A stretch of DNA of 64,000 nucleotides, taken from contig JABZHR010000001.1 in assembly GCA_015258715.1 (NCBI GenBank), positions 248,001-312,000 of the forward strand. The letters are read 5' to 3'. The notes under the pieces are model-generated. The model did not search any database. It had not been told where the DNA came from and saw nothing but the letters and a program-made list of their open reading frames with translations. How positions within the stretch are numbered: the first letter of the stretch is position 1; each line of letters begins with the position of its first letter. Made by a program: the position numbers and the translations under genes. Source of the DNA: Atopobium sp. (lineage in GTDB: Bacteria; Actinomycetota; Coriobacteriia; Coriobacteriales; Atopobiaceae). Below, piece by piece: positions 51,865 through 60,061 of the stretch.

Positions 51865-52574
51865 TAACGGCCCCTCCTCTCATTGCGAGCACGACGAGGA
51901 CGAGCGGAGCCCTCAAGAGCTGGGTTAGGTGTTGGCTGTCCAGGCATCTTCTCGCCGTAATAAATCCAAACCTTGATACCAACAGCGCCCATGGTGGTGC
52001 GACCTGTAGCGGTACCATAGCCGATTGCAGCACGAAGGGTGTGCAGAGGCACGCGACCCTCACGGTACCACTCACGGCGGCCCATCTCAGCACCGTTCAG
52101 ACGACCGGAGCACTGGATACGAATACCCTTAGCGCCAGCCTTACGAGCGGACTGAACAGCCTTACGCATAGCGCGACGGAAAGCGACACGCTGCTCGAGC
52201 TGCTCTGCGATGGACTGAGCAACAAGGTTTGCGTCAAGCTCAGGACGCTTAACCTCGACAACATCAACGTTGACCTGACCCTTGCCGACCTTAGCAACAC
52301 GCTCAAGATCTGCACGGAGGCCGTCAATCTCTGCACCCTTCTTGCCAATGACAATACCAGGACGTGCGGAGAAAATAGTTACCTTGACCTTATCGCCAGC
52401 GCGCTCGATATCAATACGAGCAACGGCTGCCTTCTCAAGGCGCTTCTCAAGATACTTGCGGATAGCAAGATCGTTGCCGAGCTGCTCGGCGTAGTCCTTA
52501 TCGGCGTACCAACGAGAACGCCAGCTCTCGGTTACACCAAGACGGAAGCCTGTAGGCTGTACTTTCTGACCCAT
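51864..52574 (-). CDS. rpsC: 30S ribosomal protein S3
   Basis: The 236-residue mRNA-entry protein starts MGQKVQPTGFRLGVTESWRSRWYADK and has the KH domain (IFSARPGIVIGKKGAEIDGLR) and GRLNGAEMGRREWYREGRVPLHTLRAAIGYG. It is followed by rplP. Confidence 0.98.
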   Translation of the reverse strand: MGQKVQPTGFRLGVTESWRSRWYADKDYAEQLGNDLAIRKYLEKRLEKAAVARIDIERAGDKVKVTIFSARPGIVIGKKGAEIDGLRADLERVAKVGKGQVNVDVVEVKRPELDANLVAQSIAEQLEQRVAFRRAMRKAVQSARKAGAKGIRIQCSGRLNGAEMGRREWYREGRVPLHTLRAAIGYGTATGRTTMGAVGIKVWIYYGEKMPGQPTPNPALEGSARPRRARNERRGR

Positions 52575-52576
52575 TC

Positions 52577-52939
52577 CTACGCCTCCTTTCGAGGTGCAAC
52601 GACAACGGTAATGTGGCTCATGCGCTTGTTAATGCGGGAAGCCGAACCCTTTGCACGAGGGCGAATACGCTTAAGCGTTGGGCCTTCGTCAACAAAAGCG
52701 GTCTTGACTACCAGGTTGTTAGCACGGAGACCATTGTTGTTCTCGGCGTTAGCAACTGCAGAGCGCAGAACCTTAGCAACATCAGTAGCGGCAGCGCGAG
52801 TCGAGAACTGAAGAACCTCAAGGGCCTTCTCGACAGACTTACCGCGGACAAGCGCGACAACTGCGCGAGCCTTACGAGGAGCAACGCGAACATACTTAGC
52901 TGTTGCGCGAACCTCAATAGAATCGGTGTTCTTAGCCAT
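52577..52939 (-). CDS. rplV: 50S ribosomal protein L22
   Basis: The 120-residue exit-tunnel protein has AKYVRVAPRKARAVVALVRGKSVEKALEVL and PRAKGSASRINKRMSHITVVV, the latter forming the tunnel hairpin where macrolide resistance changes occur. Confidence 0.98.
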   Translation of the reverse strand: MAKNTDSIEVRATAKYVRVAPRKARAVVALVRGKSVEKALEVLQFSTRAAATDVAKVLRSAVANAENNNGLRANNLVVKTAFVDEGPTLKRIRPRAKGSASRINKRMSHITVVVAPRKEA

Positions 52940-52953
52940 TTACTACACTCCCC

Positions 52954-53214
52954 CTATTTGGCCTTGTGACCGCGGAAGGTACGGGATGGGGAGAACTCGC
53001 CCAACTTGTGACCAACCATGGACTCAGTGACGTACACAGGTACATGCTTACGACCATCGTGAACAGCGATGGTGTGACCGACCATCTCAGGGAAGATGGT
53101 TGAGGAACGTGACCAAGTCTTGATAACGTCCTTCTTGCCAGCCTCGTTCATTGCAGCGACACGCGCAAGGAGGCGAGTCTCCACAAAGGGGCCTTTTTTG
53201 AGACTTCTGCTCAT
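52954..53214 (-). CDS. rpsS: 30S ribosomal protein S19
   Basis: The 86-residue head protein starts MSRSLKKGPFVETRLLARV and has WSRSSTIFPEMVGHTIAVHDGRKHVPVYV. It is in standard order between rplB and rplV. Confidence 0.98.
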   Translation of the reverse strand: MSRSLKKGPFVETRLLARVAAMNEAGKKDVIKTWSRSSTIFPEMVGHTIAVHDGRKHVPVYVTESMVGHKLGEFSPSRTFRGHKAK

Positions 53215-53235
53215 TTATCTACTCCTACTCGTGTC

Positions 53236-54072
53236 TTACTTGGACTTACGACGGCGAATGATCAGGCGGTTAGAAGCCTTCTTCGGGTCGCGGGTCTTAT
53301 AACCCTTGGTTGGCTTACCCCATGGGGTGACGGAAGGACGACCAGAAGTGTGGTTCTTACCTTCACCACCGCCGTGTGGGTGGTCAACAGGGTTCATGAC
53401 AGTACCACGGACGGTAGGACGGACGCCTGCCCAACGGGAACGACCAGCCTTACCAACAACAATGTTGGAGTGCTCAGCGTTACCAACCTCGCCGATGGTT
53501 GCACGGCAGGTCAGAAGAACACGACGGAGCTCGGAGGAAGGCATACGCAGAACTGCATAGCCGTTGTCCTTACCCATGAGCTGGACGGAAGTACCAGCAG
53601 CGCGTGCCATTGCAGCACCCTTGCCAGGCTGGAACTCAACTGCGTGAACAAGAGTACCTACTGGAATCTGCTCAAGAGTGGTGCAGTTACCAGGCTTGAT
53701 GTCGATGTCCTTGGTACCAGAAAGAACGGTGTCACCGACGCTCAGGCCCTCTGGGCAAAGGATGTATGCCTTTGCGCCGTCTGCATAGTGCAGAAGAGCA
53801 ATACGAGCGGAACGGTTAGGATCGTACTCAACAGTAGCGACCTTAGCTGGGATGTCATCCTTGCGACGCTTGAAGTCGATACGACGGTACTGGCGCTTGT
53901 GGCCACCACCCTGGTGACGGGTAGTGATGCGGCCATTGTTGTTGCGGCCAGCCTTCTTTGGCAGAGGCTCGAGAAGGGACTTCTCGGGCTTATCAGTTGT
54001 AATCTCAGCAAAGTCTGAGATTGTCTGGAAGCGCCTGCCTGCGCTTGTTGGCTTTAGATGCCTAACTGCCAT
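53236..54072 (-). CDS. rplB: 50S ribosomal protein L2
   Basis: The 278-residue protein needed for subunit joining and peptide transfer starts MAVRHLKPTSAGRRFQTISD and has RNNNGRITTRHQGGGHKRQYR and the conserved MNPVDHPHGGGEGK loop with its key histidine. Confidence 0.98.
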   Translation of the reverse strand: MAVRHLKPTSAGRRFQTISDFAEITTDKPEKSLLEPLPKKAGRNNNGRITTRHQGGGHKRQYRRIDFKRRKDDIPAKVATVEYDPNRSARIALLHYADGAKAYILCPEGLSVGDTVLSGTKDIDIKPGNCTTLEQIPVGTLVHAVEFQPGKGAAMARAAGTSVQLMGKDNGYAVLRMPSSELRRVLLTCRATIGEVGNAEHSNIVVGKAGRSRWAGVRPTVRGTVMNPVDHPHGGGEGKNHTSGRPSVTPWGKPTKGYKTRDPKKASNRLIIRRRKSK

Positions 54073-54112
54073 AAACAGTATCCCTTTCTTCTCCGTTGGC
54101 TAGCCCGCTTAA

Positions 54113-54207
54113 GGGAAAGTCGAGCTAACACCGGATTACCACGGTACCGCGCGTATCTACTATGCGCGGCATACGAACCCGTACCTCAAAAGAGGCACGG
54201 GAGAAAA
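54113..54207 (-). other. Hairpins between rplW and rplB
   Basis: The 138-bp gap holds CCGCGCGTA/TATGCGCGG (about 54151-54173) and CCCGT-A-CCTC/GAGG-C-ACGGG (about 54179-54202). No T-run follows either, so they are unlikely to be terminators. Confidence 0.55.
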
Positions 54208-54210
54208 ACC

Positions 54211-54510
54211 TTACTCAGCAGAGTTATTACCGAAGATCTCGATAGTCTCACCAGCAGCGAGGGTAACAATAGCCTTCTTCCACTGGCGGGTCTTGCCTGC
54301 CTGCTGATAACGTACACGCTTGTTCTTTGGCTTAACAGAAAGTGTGTTTACCTTGGTGACGTGTACAGAGAAGAGCTTCTCTACAGCTGCAGCAATCTCT
54401 TCTTTACCTGCGTTACGAGCAACCTCAAAAGTGTACTTGCCCTGCTCCATCAGATCGAAAGCACGCTCTGAAACGATAGGACGAATGATGACCTCATAAG
54501 GAGAGTTCAT
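54211..54510 (-). CDS. rplW: 50S ribosomal protein L23
   Basis: The 99-residue exit-site protein has SPYEVIIRPIVSERAFDLMEQGKYTFEVARNAGKEEIAAAVEKLFSV split across its fold and KTRQWKKAIVTL. Its start shares a base with the rplD stop. Confidence 0.97.
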   Translation of the reverse strand: MNSPYEVIIRPIVSERAFDLMEQGKYTFEVARNAGKEEIAAAVEKLFSVHVTKVNTLSVKPKNKRVRYQQAGKTRQWKKAIVTLAAGETIEIFGNNSAE

Positions 54511-55136
54511 TATGCGAGCACCTCCCCAAGCTGCTTAGCGACATCAGCGGACATAACAAGTGCGCCGTTGTCGATCAGGAAACGAGTAGTAACCTCAGAA
54601 ACACCGAAGATCGAAACCTTAGGAAGGTTGCGGAAAGAGAGGTAGGTGTTGACGTCGTCGTCTGGGACGATGACGGTAACGCGCTTACCCTCAATACCGA
54701 GGTTCTGAAGTGTAGCCTTTGCCTGCTTGGTGGAAGGCTGAGCAAACTCGAGAGAGTCGACGAGGACAAGCTCGGAGTCTGCAACCTTGCCGGAGAGGAC
54801 GGACCTCATAGCAAGCTTGACCATCTTGTTGTTAATACGACGTGCATGGGAACGAGGGGTAGGTCCAAAGATGACGCCACCACCAGTCCACTGACCAGCA
54901 CGAATAGAACCCTGGCGAGCACGACCAGTACCCTTCTGACGGTAAGGCTTAACGCCACCGCCGGATACCTCGTGACGGTTCTTTGTAGAGTGGGTACCCT
55001 GACGTGCGGATGCGTCCTGGCAGACTACAACCTGGTGCACAACAGGGATGTTTGGCTCAATGCCATAGACGTCAGAGGAGAGCTCGGCGTCGCCGACCTT
55101 CTTTCCCTCTACGTTCTTAATCTCATACTTGGACAT
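54510..55136 (-). CDS. rplD: 50S ribosomal protein L4
   Basis: The 208-residue exit-tunnel protein has VVCQDASARQGTHSTKNRHEVSGGG followed by KPYRQKGTGRARQGSIRAGQWTGGG, the tunnel loop. In E. coli L4 represses the S10 operon; here the operon start is altered, so such control is uncertain. Confidence 0.98.
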   Translation of the reverse strand: MSKYEIKNVEGKKVGDAELSSDVYGIEPNIPVVHQVVVCQDASARQGTHSTKNRHEVSGGGVKPYRQKGTGRARQGSIRAGQWTGGGVIFGPTPRSHARRINNKMVKLAMRSVLSGKVADSELVLVDSLEFAQPSTKQAKATLQNLGIEGKRVTVIVPDDDVNTYLSFRNLPKVSIFGVSEVTTRFLIDNGALVMSADVAKQLGEVLA

Positions 55137-55175
55137 GTTGTCTCCTTGTTAGCCTAAGTGTTTGCCTAAAGGCCC

Positions 55176-55796
55176 TTAGGCCATGCGGACCTGGACGAGG
55201 GCATTCTTGCCGCCAGGAACAGCACCCTTGATAAGCATGAGGTTCTGCTCAGCATCAACGCGGACAAGCTTAAGGTTCTTGACCGTAACGCGCTCTGCGC
55301 CCATGTGACCATACATGTGAAGGCCCTTACGAACGCGTGCAGGGTATGCGCACTGACCAATGGAACCTGGACGACGCTGGTTACGAGAACCGTGAGTCAT
55401 TGGACCGCGAGAGAAGTTCCAGCGCTTAACAGTACCCTGGAAACCCTTACCCTTAGAAGTGCCTGTTACGTCAACAGCGGTGACCTCGGAGAAGTCAGCA
55501 ACTGTGACAACATCGCCGGTCTTGTGCTCAGAAGCATCCTCAACGCGAACCTCGCGGAGGTAACGCATTGGCTCGACGCCCTGTGCCTTGAAGTGACCAG
55601 CCATTGGCTTGTTGACATGCTTCTCGGAGATGTCGCCGAAGCCAATCTGTACGGCATTGTAGCCGTCCGTCTCAACAGTCTTTACCTGTGAAACGGTGCA
55701 GGGGCCAGCAAGAACGACGGTAACAGGAACGACGTTGTCGTTCTCGTCCCATACCTGGGTCATGCCCAGCTTGCGGCCGAGGATGGTATTAACCAT
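55176..55796 (-). CDS. rplC: 50S ribosomal protein L3
   Basis: The 206-residue protein starts MVNTILGRKLGMTQVWDEND after AGGAAAGAGC; the frame is open upstream but no start there is supported. Blocks GKGFQGTVKRWNFSRGPMTHGSRNQRRPGSIG are canonical. It leads the rplC-rplX block and is separated from rpsJ by 1.3 kb with a phosphatase gene. Confidence 0.97.
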   Translation of the reverse strand: MVNTILGRKLGMTQVWDENDNVVPVTVVLAGPCTVSQVKTVETDGYNAVQIGFGDISEKHVNKPMAGHFKAQGVEPMRYLREVRVEDASEHKTGDVVTVADFSEVTAVDVTGTSKGKGFQGTVKRWNFSRGPMTHGSRNQRRPGSIGQCAYPARVRKGLHMYGHMGAERVTVKNLKLVRVDAEQNLMLIKGAVPGGKNALVQVRMA

Positions 55797-56061
55797 GCTC
55801 TTTCCTAACCTTCGGTGGTCATGGGACCTTGAGAGCACATCGGGTACTCTTCCCCAGCGGACCACGTCCTGTACATACTGCCTTTAGACATAATTGTCCT
55901 GTTTGAGCAGCCCGTCTACTTTACACTCATTTTTGACAAGAAACAAGCCTAAAATCTCTAAAAGATGAACGCTTTGTGAAGACCGTTTGATACCCTCTAG
56001 CTGCGAGATCTTTCTTCTCCCCTATTTTGCGAGGTCAAACCGCTGACCCGGGCGTATCCAT

Positions 56062-56074
56062 TGGCGAGAAACCC
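56062..56074 (+). repeat. TGGCGAGAAACCC repeat copy
   Basis: This is an exact 13-mer in non-coding DNA, immediately after the shared 14-mer CCGGGCGTATCCAT. Confidence 0.8.
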
Positions 56075-56120
56075 GAAGAAATTTGAAAAATTTTTCTAAA
56101 AAATTTTGCTGGGACGTTTT

Positions 56121-56176
56121 GCAGGAACTAGTTGCCGAAACAATTTTGTCCAAATAATTTGCTGGAACTAGTTGCC
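56121..56176. repeat. Direct repeat GC(A/T)GGAACTAGTTGCC
   Basis: The two 16-bp copies at 56121-56136 and 56161-56176 differ at one base and start exactly 40 bp apart. Each contains the palindrome AACTAGTT. Confidence 0.75.
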
Positions 56177-56195
56177 AAAGAAATCGCGGTAAAGG

Positions 56196-56714
56196 CTATC
56201 TGGCTAAAATTTTCTTGAGCAACGCTTCGCATCCTTCTGTAACGTCCTCATATGTCAGGTCAAAATTGCCCGAATACCACGGATCCGCGATATCGCGAGG
56301 CTTCTTTGTCCAGTCAAGAAGCAACGAAACCTTTCCAAGCGGATCATCCTTGAGCATACGCATCATGTTGCGCAGGTTGTTGTGATCCATACCAATAAGG
56401 TAATTAAACTCCTCGTAATCTGCGCGAGTCATCTGCCTGGCACGATGATTGCCGCAATGAATCCCCTCTTGCTGCAGTTTTCTACGCGTGCGAGGATCCA
56501 CAGGATTGCCAATCTCTTCTATGGATGTTGCAGCTGAGTCAATGAAGAACGATTCTGCCAGACCGTTTTTCTCGACAAGGTCTTGCATGACATATTGCGC
56601 CATCGTTGACCTACAAATATTTCCGTGACACACAAAGAGGATTTTTGTTACGTGAGCGTTTTCCGAGCGGACGTCGTTTAGCTGGCTGCTTGCGTTCTGC
56701 TGGCTATGTTTCAT
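56196..56714 (-). CDS. Low-molecular-weight protein tyrosine phosphatase
   Basis: The 172-residue enzyme has the P-loop C-x5-R in FVCHGNICRSTMAQYV and the general acid aspartate in DIADPWYSG. The ATG at 56714 follows GCAGGAGAAAAG; a GTG 21 codons later would give the usual family length. Bacterial homologues reverse tyrosine phosphorylation, often in polysaccharide export. It lies between rpsJ and rplC, an unusual site, flanked by repeats. Confidence 0.92.
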   Translation of the reverse strand: MKHSQQNASSQLNDVRSENAHVTKILFVCHGNICRSTMAQYVMQDLVEKNGLAESFFIDSAATSIEEIGNPVDPRTRRKLQQEGIHCGNHRARQMTRADYEEFNYLIGMDHNNLRNMMRMLKDDPLGKVSLLLDWTKKPRDIADPWYSGNFDLTYEDVTEGCEALLKKILAR

Positions 56715-56850
56715 CTTTTCTCCTGCGCTTTGTGAAAGTATTCGCTTCTCTATTCTACGGGTTTCTCGCTAAACATACCCTTTACTCTGTAAAGCAACGT
56801 GCTCCTGCATTAGCCAGCCTGAAAAGTTCATCATGTCTGAGCAAATTTAC

Positions 56851-56943
56851 TCAGACTTGATGAGAGAATCAGGCAAATAGCTCAGACATGGTGCAATTTT
56901 CCGGCAAATCGTTCAGACATGGCGAGAAAATCAGGCGCAAGCG
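56851..56943. repeat. Three degenerate 31-bp tandem repeats
   Basis: The units at 56851-56881, 56882-56912 and 56913-56943 each begin TCAGAC(T/A)T and contain a (C/T)(A/C)GGC element near base 21. The third unit carries the GGCGAGAA octamer. Confidence 0.75.
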
Positions 56944-57006
56944 GGTTCGGCGCAAGCGGGTTCGGCGCAAGCGGGTTCGGCGCAAGCGGAAGCAGGCGCA
57001 AGCGGA
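56935..57006. repeat. 15-bp tandem repeat
   Basis: GCGCAAGCGGGTTCG occurs three times without change (56935-56979), followed by two diverged units GCGCAAGCGGAA. GC content is much higher than in the neighbouring 31-bp array. Confidence 0.9.
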
Positions 57007-57020
57007 AAGTCTACCCACAC

Positions 57021-57056
57021 AAAAACCCTCCCGCGCGGAGATGCGCAGGAGGGTTT
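57021..57056 (-). terminator. Intrinsic terminator after rpsJ
   Basis: AAACCCTCC/GGAGGGTTT with an inner GCGC/GCGC stem is followed by TTTTT on the minus strand, 24 bp after the rpsJ stop. It ends the rpsL-rpsG-fusA-rpsJ transcript. Confidence 0.88.
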
Positions 57057-57079
57057 GCAAGTTGGATTAAGCCGTATGC

Positions 57080-57388
57080 TTAGAGCTTGATCTCGATATC
57101 GACACCAGCTGGAAGGTCGAGACGCATAAGCGAATCAACGGTAGAAGCGCTAGGGTCGAGAATATCGATGAGACGCTTGTGAGTACGCATCTCGAACTGA
57201 TCACGGGAATCCTTATCCTTGTGTGGGGAGCGGATAACCGTGTAAAGGTTACGCTCGGTTGGCAGAGGGATAGGACCGGAAACACGCGCACCTGTCTTCT
57301 GTGCGGTGTCAACAATCAGCTTAGCGGACTGATCAATGACCTCGTGATCATAGCCCTTGAGGCGAATCCTGATCTTCTGGCTTGACAC
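57080..57388 (-). CDS. rpsJ: 30S ribosomal protein S10
   Basis: The 102-residue protein QKIRIRLKGYDHEVIDQSAKLIVDTA also acts in NusB-dependent antitermination. GTG at 57388 is chosen because GGAGGTACC precedes it and it gives the family length; an ATG five codons earlier is possible. It sits after fusA and is cut off from rplC by a terminator. Confidence 0.96.
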   Translation of the reverse strand: MSSQKIRIRLKGYDHEVIDQSAKLIVDTAQKTGARVSGPIPLPTERNLYTVIRSPHKDKDSRDQFEMRTHKRLIDILDPSASTVDSLMRLDLPAGVDIEIKL

Positions 57389-57431
57389 TTTGGGTACCTC
57401 CATAAATGAGCTAGAGCTCGTGGTCGTTTAC

Positions 57432-59528
57432 TTAGGATGCAGAGCCGCCGTTTTTGGCGACAATCTCTTCGCGTACAGCGTTAGGAACGGGCTCGTAAGA
57501 ATCGAACTGCATGGTGTAGCTCGCGCGGCCCTGGGTCTGGGAACGAAGGTCGGTTGCATAACCGAACATCTCACCAAGAGGCACCTTAGCGCGGATGACC
57601 TTGGCGTCCATACGATCGTCCATACCCTCAATCTTGCCACGACGGGAAGAAAGGTTGCCCATAACGTCGCCCATGTACTGCTCAGGTGTCTCAACCTCAA
57701 CAGACTCAACTGGCTCGAGAAGGACAGGGTTGGACTTCTTAAGAGCATCCTTGATTGCCATAGAACCAGCAATCTTAAATGCTGCCTCAGAAGAGTCGAC
57801 CTCGTGGTAAGAACCGTCAACAAGGGTGACCTTGATGTCGACTACTGGGTAACCAGCAATGACACCGTTCTCAAGAGCCTCGCGGATGCCCTTATCGATA
57901 GATGGGATGTACTCCTTAGGAATGACACCACCGACGATAGCGTTGACAAACTCGTAACCCTTGCCCTCTTCCTGTGGCTCAAGGTCGATGACTGCGTGGC
58001 CATACTGACCCTTACCACCGGACTGACGGACAAACTTGCCCTCAGCGTGGCTTACTGCCTTACCAGCAGTCTCGCGGTAAGCAACCTGTGGCTTACCAAC
58101 GTTGCAGTCAACCTTAAACTCACGACGGAGACGGTCAACAATAATCTCAAGGTGAAGCTCGCCCATACCAGCAATGATGGTCTGGCCGGTCTCGTGATCA
58201 GTGTGAACCTGGAAGGTTGGGTCCTCTTCAGCCAGCTTAGCAAGGCCGATGGACATCTTCTCCTGCTCAGCCTTGGTCTTAGGCTCAACAGCAACGTCGA
58301 TAACAGGATCTGCGAAGCTGATGGACTCAAGGATGATTGGGTTCTTCTCGTCACAAAGGGTGTCACCAGTAGTGGTGTTCTTCAGACCAACGCATGCAAC
58401 GATGTCGCCTGCGGAGCACTCGTCACGGTCAACACGGTCGTTTGCGTTCATCTCAAGGATGCGGCCAAAGCGCTCACGGTTGTCCTTGACGGAGTTGTAG
58501 ACGTAAGAACCTGCCTCTGCCTGACCAGAGTAAACACGAATGTAGGTAAGCTTACCAACATAAGGGTCAGTCATGATCTTGAATGCAAGAGCGGAGAATG
58601 GCTCCTTAACGTCTGCGTGACGGACAGCCTCGTCACCCTTAGGAGTGACACCGTCAATCTCTGGAACGTCCAGAGGGCTTGGAAGGAAGTCGATGACTGC
58701 GTCCAGAAGCTCCTGAATACCCTTGTTCTTGTAAGCGGAACCAACAAAGACAGGGTTAATCTGACCAGCAAGAACGCCAGCACGAAGAGCACCCTTAAGG
58801 GTCTCAACGTCAACCTCTTCACCCTCGAGAACAGCCATCATGACGTCCTCAGAGAAGTCAGAAGCTGCCTCAAGAAGCTCTTCACGCTTCTCAGCTGCAA
58901 TCTCTACAAACTCAGCAGGAATCTCATCGAGTGGCTCAGGGTAAATCATGCCCTTAGCATCCTCTTTGAAGTCCCATGCAGTGTTGGTGACAAGGTCGAT
59001 AAGACCCCAGAAGTTGGACTCAGCGCCCATTGGGACCTGAGCTGCAATTGCGTTTGCGCCAAGGCGGTCACGCATGGTCTGGATTGCACGGAAGAAGTCT
59101 GCGCCTACGCGGTCAAACTTGTTGATGAATGCAATACGAGGTACGCCGTACTTGGTTGCCTGACGCCAAACGGTCTCGGACTGTGGCTGAACGCCTGCAA
59201 CTGCGTCGAAAACTGCAACTGCGCCGTCCAGAACACGAAGAGAACGCTCAACCTCAGCGGTAAAGTCAACGTGGCCTGGGGTGTCGATGATCTGGATGAC
59301 ATGGTCTTTCCAGAAGCAAGTGGTAGCTGCGGAAGTAATGGTTACGCCGCGCTCCTGCTCCTGAACCATCCAGTCCATGGTTGCTGCACCGTCGTGGACC
59401 TCACCAATCTTGTGGGTCTTACCGGTATAGTAAAGAATACGCTCCGTAGTGGTGGTCTTACCAGCATCGATGTGAGCCATGATGCCGATGTTGCGGAGGT
59501 CTTTAAGATTGTACTTAGTCTTAGCCAT
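57432..59528 (-). CDS. fusA: Elongation factor G
   Basis: This GTPase drives translocation. Its 698 residues have G1 AHIDAGKTTTTERILYYTG, the switch region with GAATMDWMVQEQERGVTITSAAT, DTPGHVDFTAEVERS, and NKFDRVGAD, then domains II-V with GQYGHAVIDL and the C-terminal GRASYTMQFDSYEPVP. It lies between rpsG and rpsJ. Confidence 0.98.
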   Translation of the reverse strand: MAKTKYNLKDLRNIGIMAHIDAGKTTTTERILYYTGKTHKIGEVHDGAATMDWMVQEQERGVTITSAATTCFWKDHVIQIIDTPGHVDFTAEVERSLRVLDGAVAVFDAVAGVQPQSETVWRQATKYGVPRIAFINKFDRVGADFFRAIQTMRDRLGANAIAAQVPMGAESNFWGLIDLVTNTAWDFKEDAKGMIYPEPLDEIPAEFVEIAAEKREELLEAASDFSEDVMMAVLEGEEVDVETLKGALRAGVLAGQINPVFVGSAYKNKGIQELLDAVIDFLPSPLDVPEIDGVTPKGDEAVRHADVKEPFSALAFKIMTDPYVGKLTYIRVYSGQAEAGSYVYNSVKDNRERFGRILEMNANDRVDRDECSAGDIVACVGLKNTTTGDTLCDEKNPIILESISFADPVIDVAVEPKTKAEQEKMSIGLAKLAEEDPTFQVHTDHETGQTIIAGMGELHLEIIVDRLRREFKVDCNVGKPQVAYRETAGKAVSHAEGKFVRQSGGKGQYGHAVIDLEPQEEGKGYEFVNAIVGGVIPKEYIPSIDKGIREALENGVIAGYPVVDIKVTLVDGSYHEVDSSEAAFKIAGSMAIKDALKKSNPVLLEPVESVEVETPEQYMGDVMGNLSSRRGKIEGMDDRMDAKVIRAKVPLGEMFGYATDLRSQTQGRASYTMQFDSYEPVPNAVREEIVAKNGGSAS

Positions 59529-59552
59529 TTGTTTGCTACTCCTGAATTCCGA

Positions 59553-60023
59553 CTAGAAGCGGTAGTGGGAGAAGGCGCGGTTGGCCTCAGCCATCTTGTA
59601 CAGGTCCTCACGGCGCTTGACGGATGCACCTACGCCGTTAGTTGCGTCGATGATCTCGTTTGCAAGACGCTCTGCCATGGTCTTCTCTTTACGGCTACGG
59701 CTGAAAGTAACCATCCAGCGGATAGCAAGAGTAGTTGCACGGCGGGAGTTGACCTCCATTGGAACCTGGTAAGTAGCGCCACCAACACGCTTAGGCTTAA
59801 CCTCGAGTGTTGGGCGAATGTTATCCATAGCCTTCTTGAAGACAGTGAGGGCATCCTCGCCAGTCTTCTCTGCGACGATGTCAAATGCACCGTAGACAAT
59901 GCGCTCTGCGGTTGCTTTCTTGCCGTCGAGAAGGACCTTGTTAATGAGCTGGGTTACCAGACGATTGTTGTAGACGGCGTCAGGCATAACCTCACGACGT
60001 ACTGCTGCTGCGCGACGCGGCAT
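59553..60023 (-). CDS. rpsG: 30S ribosomal protein S7
   Basis: The 156-residue head-assembly protein starts MPRRAAAVRREVMPDAVYNN and has LEVKPKRVGGATYQVPMEVNSRRATTLAIRWM. It is in standard order rpsL-rpsG-fusA. Confidence 0.98.
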   Translation of the reverse strand: MPRRAAAVRREVMPDAVYNNRLVTQLINKVLLDGKKATAERIVYGAFDIVAEKTGEDALTVFKKAMDNIRPTLEVKPKRVGGATYQVPMEVNSRRATTLAIRWMVTFSRSRKEKTMAERLANEIIDATNGVGASVKRREDLYKMAEANRAFSHYRF

Positions 60024-60061
60024 ATTAATCTCCTAAGAACTAGTTCGAGTAGTGGACGTGA

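Larger units (their letters stand above)
55797..56195 (-). other. Intergenic region between rplC and the phosphatase gene
   Basis: This 399-bp stretch has no gene. It should carry the rplC promoter; on the minus strand TTGTTT-N17-TAAAGT is a weak candidate near 55930. It also has one TGGCGAGAAACCC repeat, an A/T-only stretch near 56090-56108, and a 40-bp-spaced direct repeat. Confidence 0.4.
56715..57020. other. Repeat-rich intergenic region before the phosphatase gene
   Basis: This region has no supported gene. It contains a near-copy of the window-wide repeat (reverse, 56759-56771, one mismatch) and two tandem repeat arrays. The open frame at 56888-57070 on the plus strand encodes only RRKRV repeats and looks spurious. 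Confidence 0.6.

Noticed and set aside
56851..57006. CRISPR array
   Set aside because: The repeats are directly adjacent with no unique spacers, are degenerate, and no cas genes are near.
56888..57070. Small basic protein with RRKRV repeats
   Set aside because: The repeats come from the 15-bp tandem array, no ribosome-binding site is seen, and the frame crosses the rpsJ terminator.
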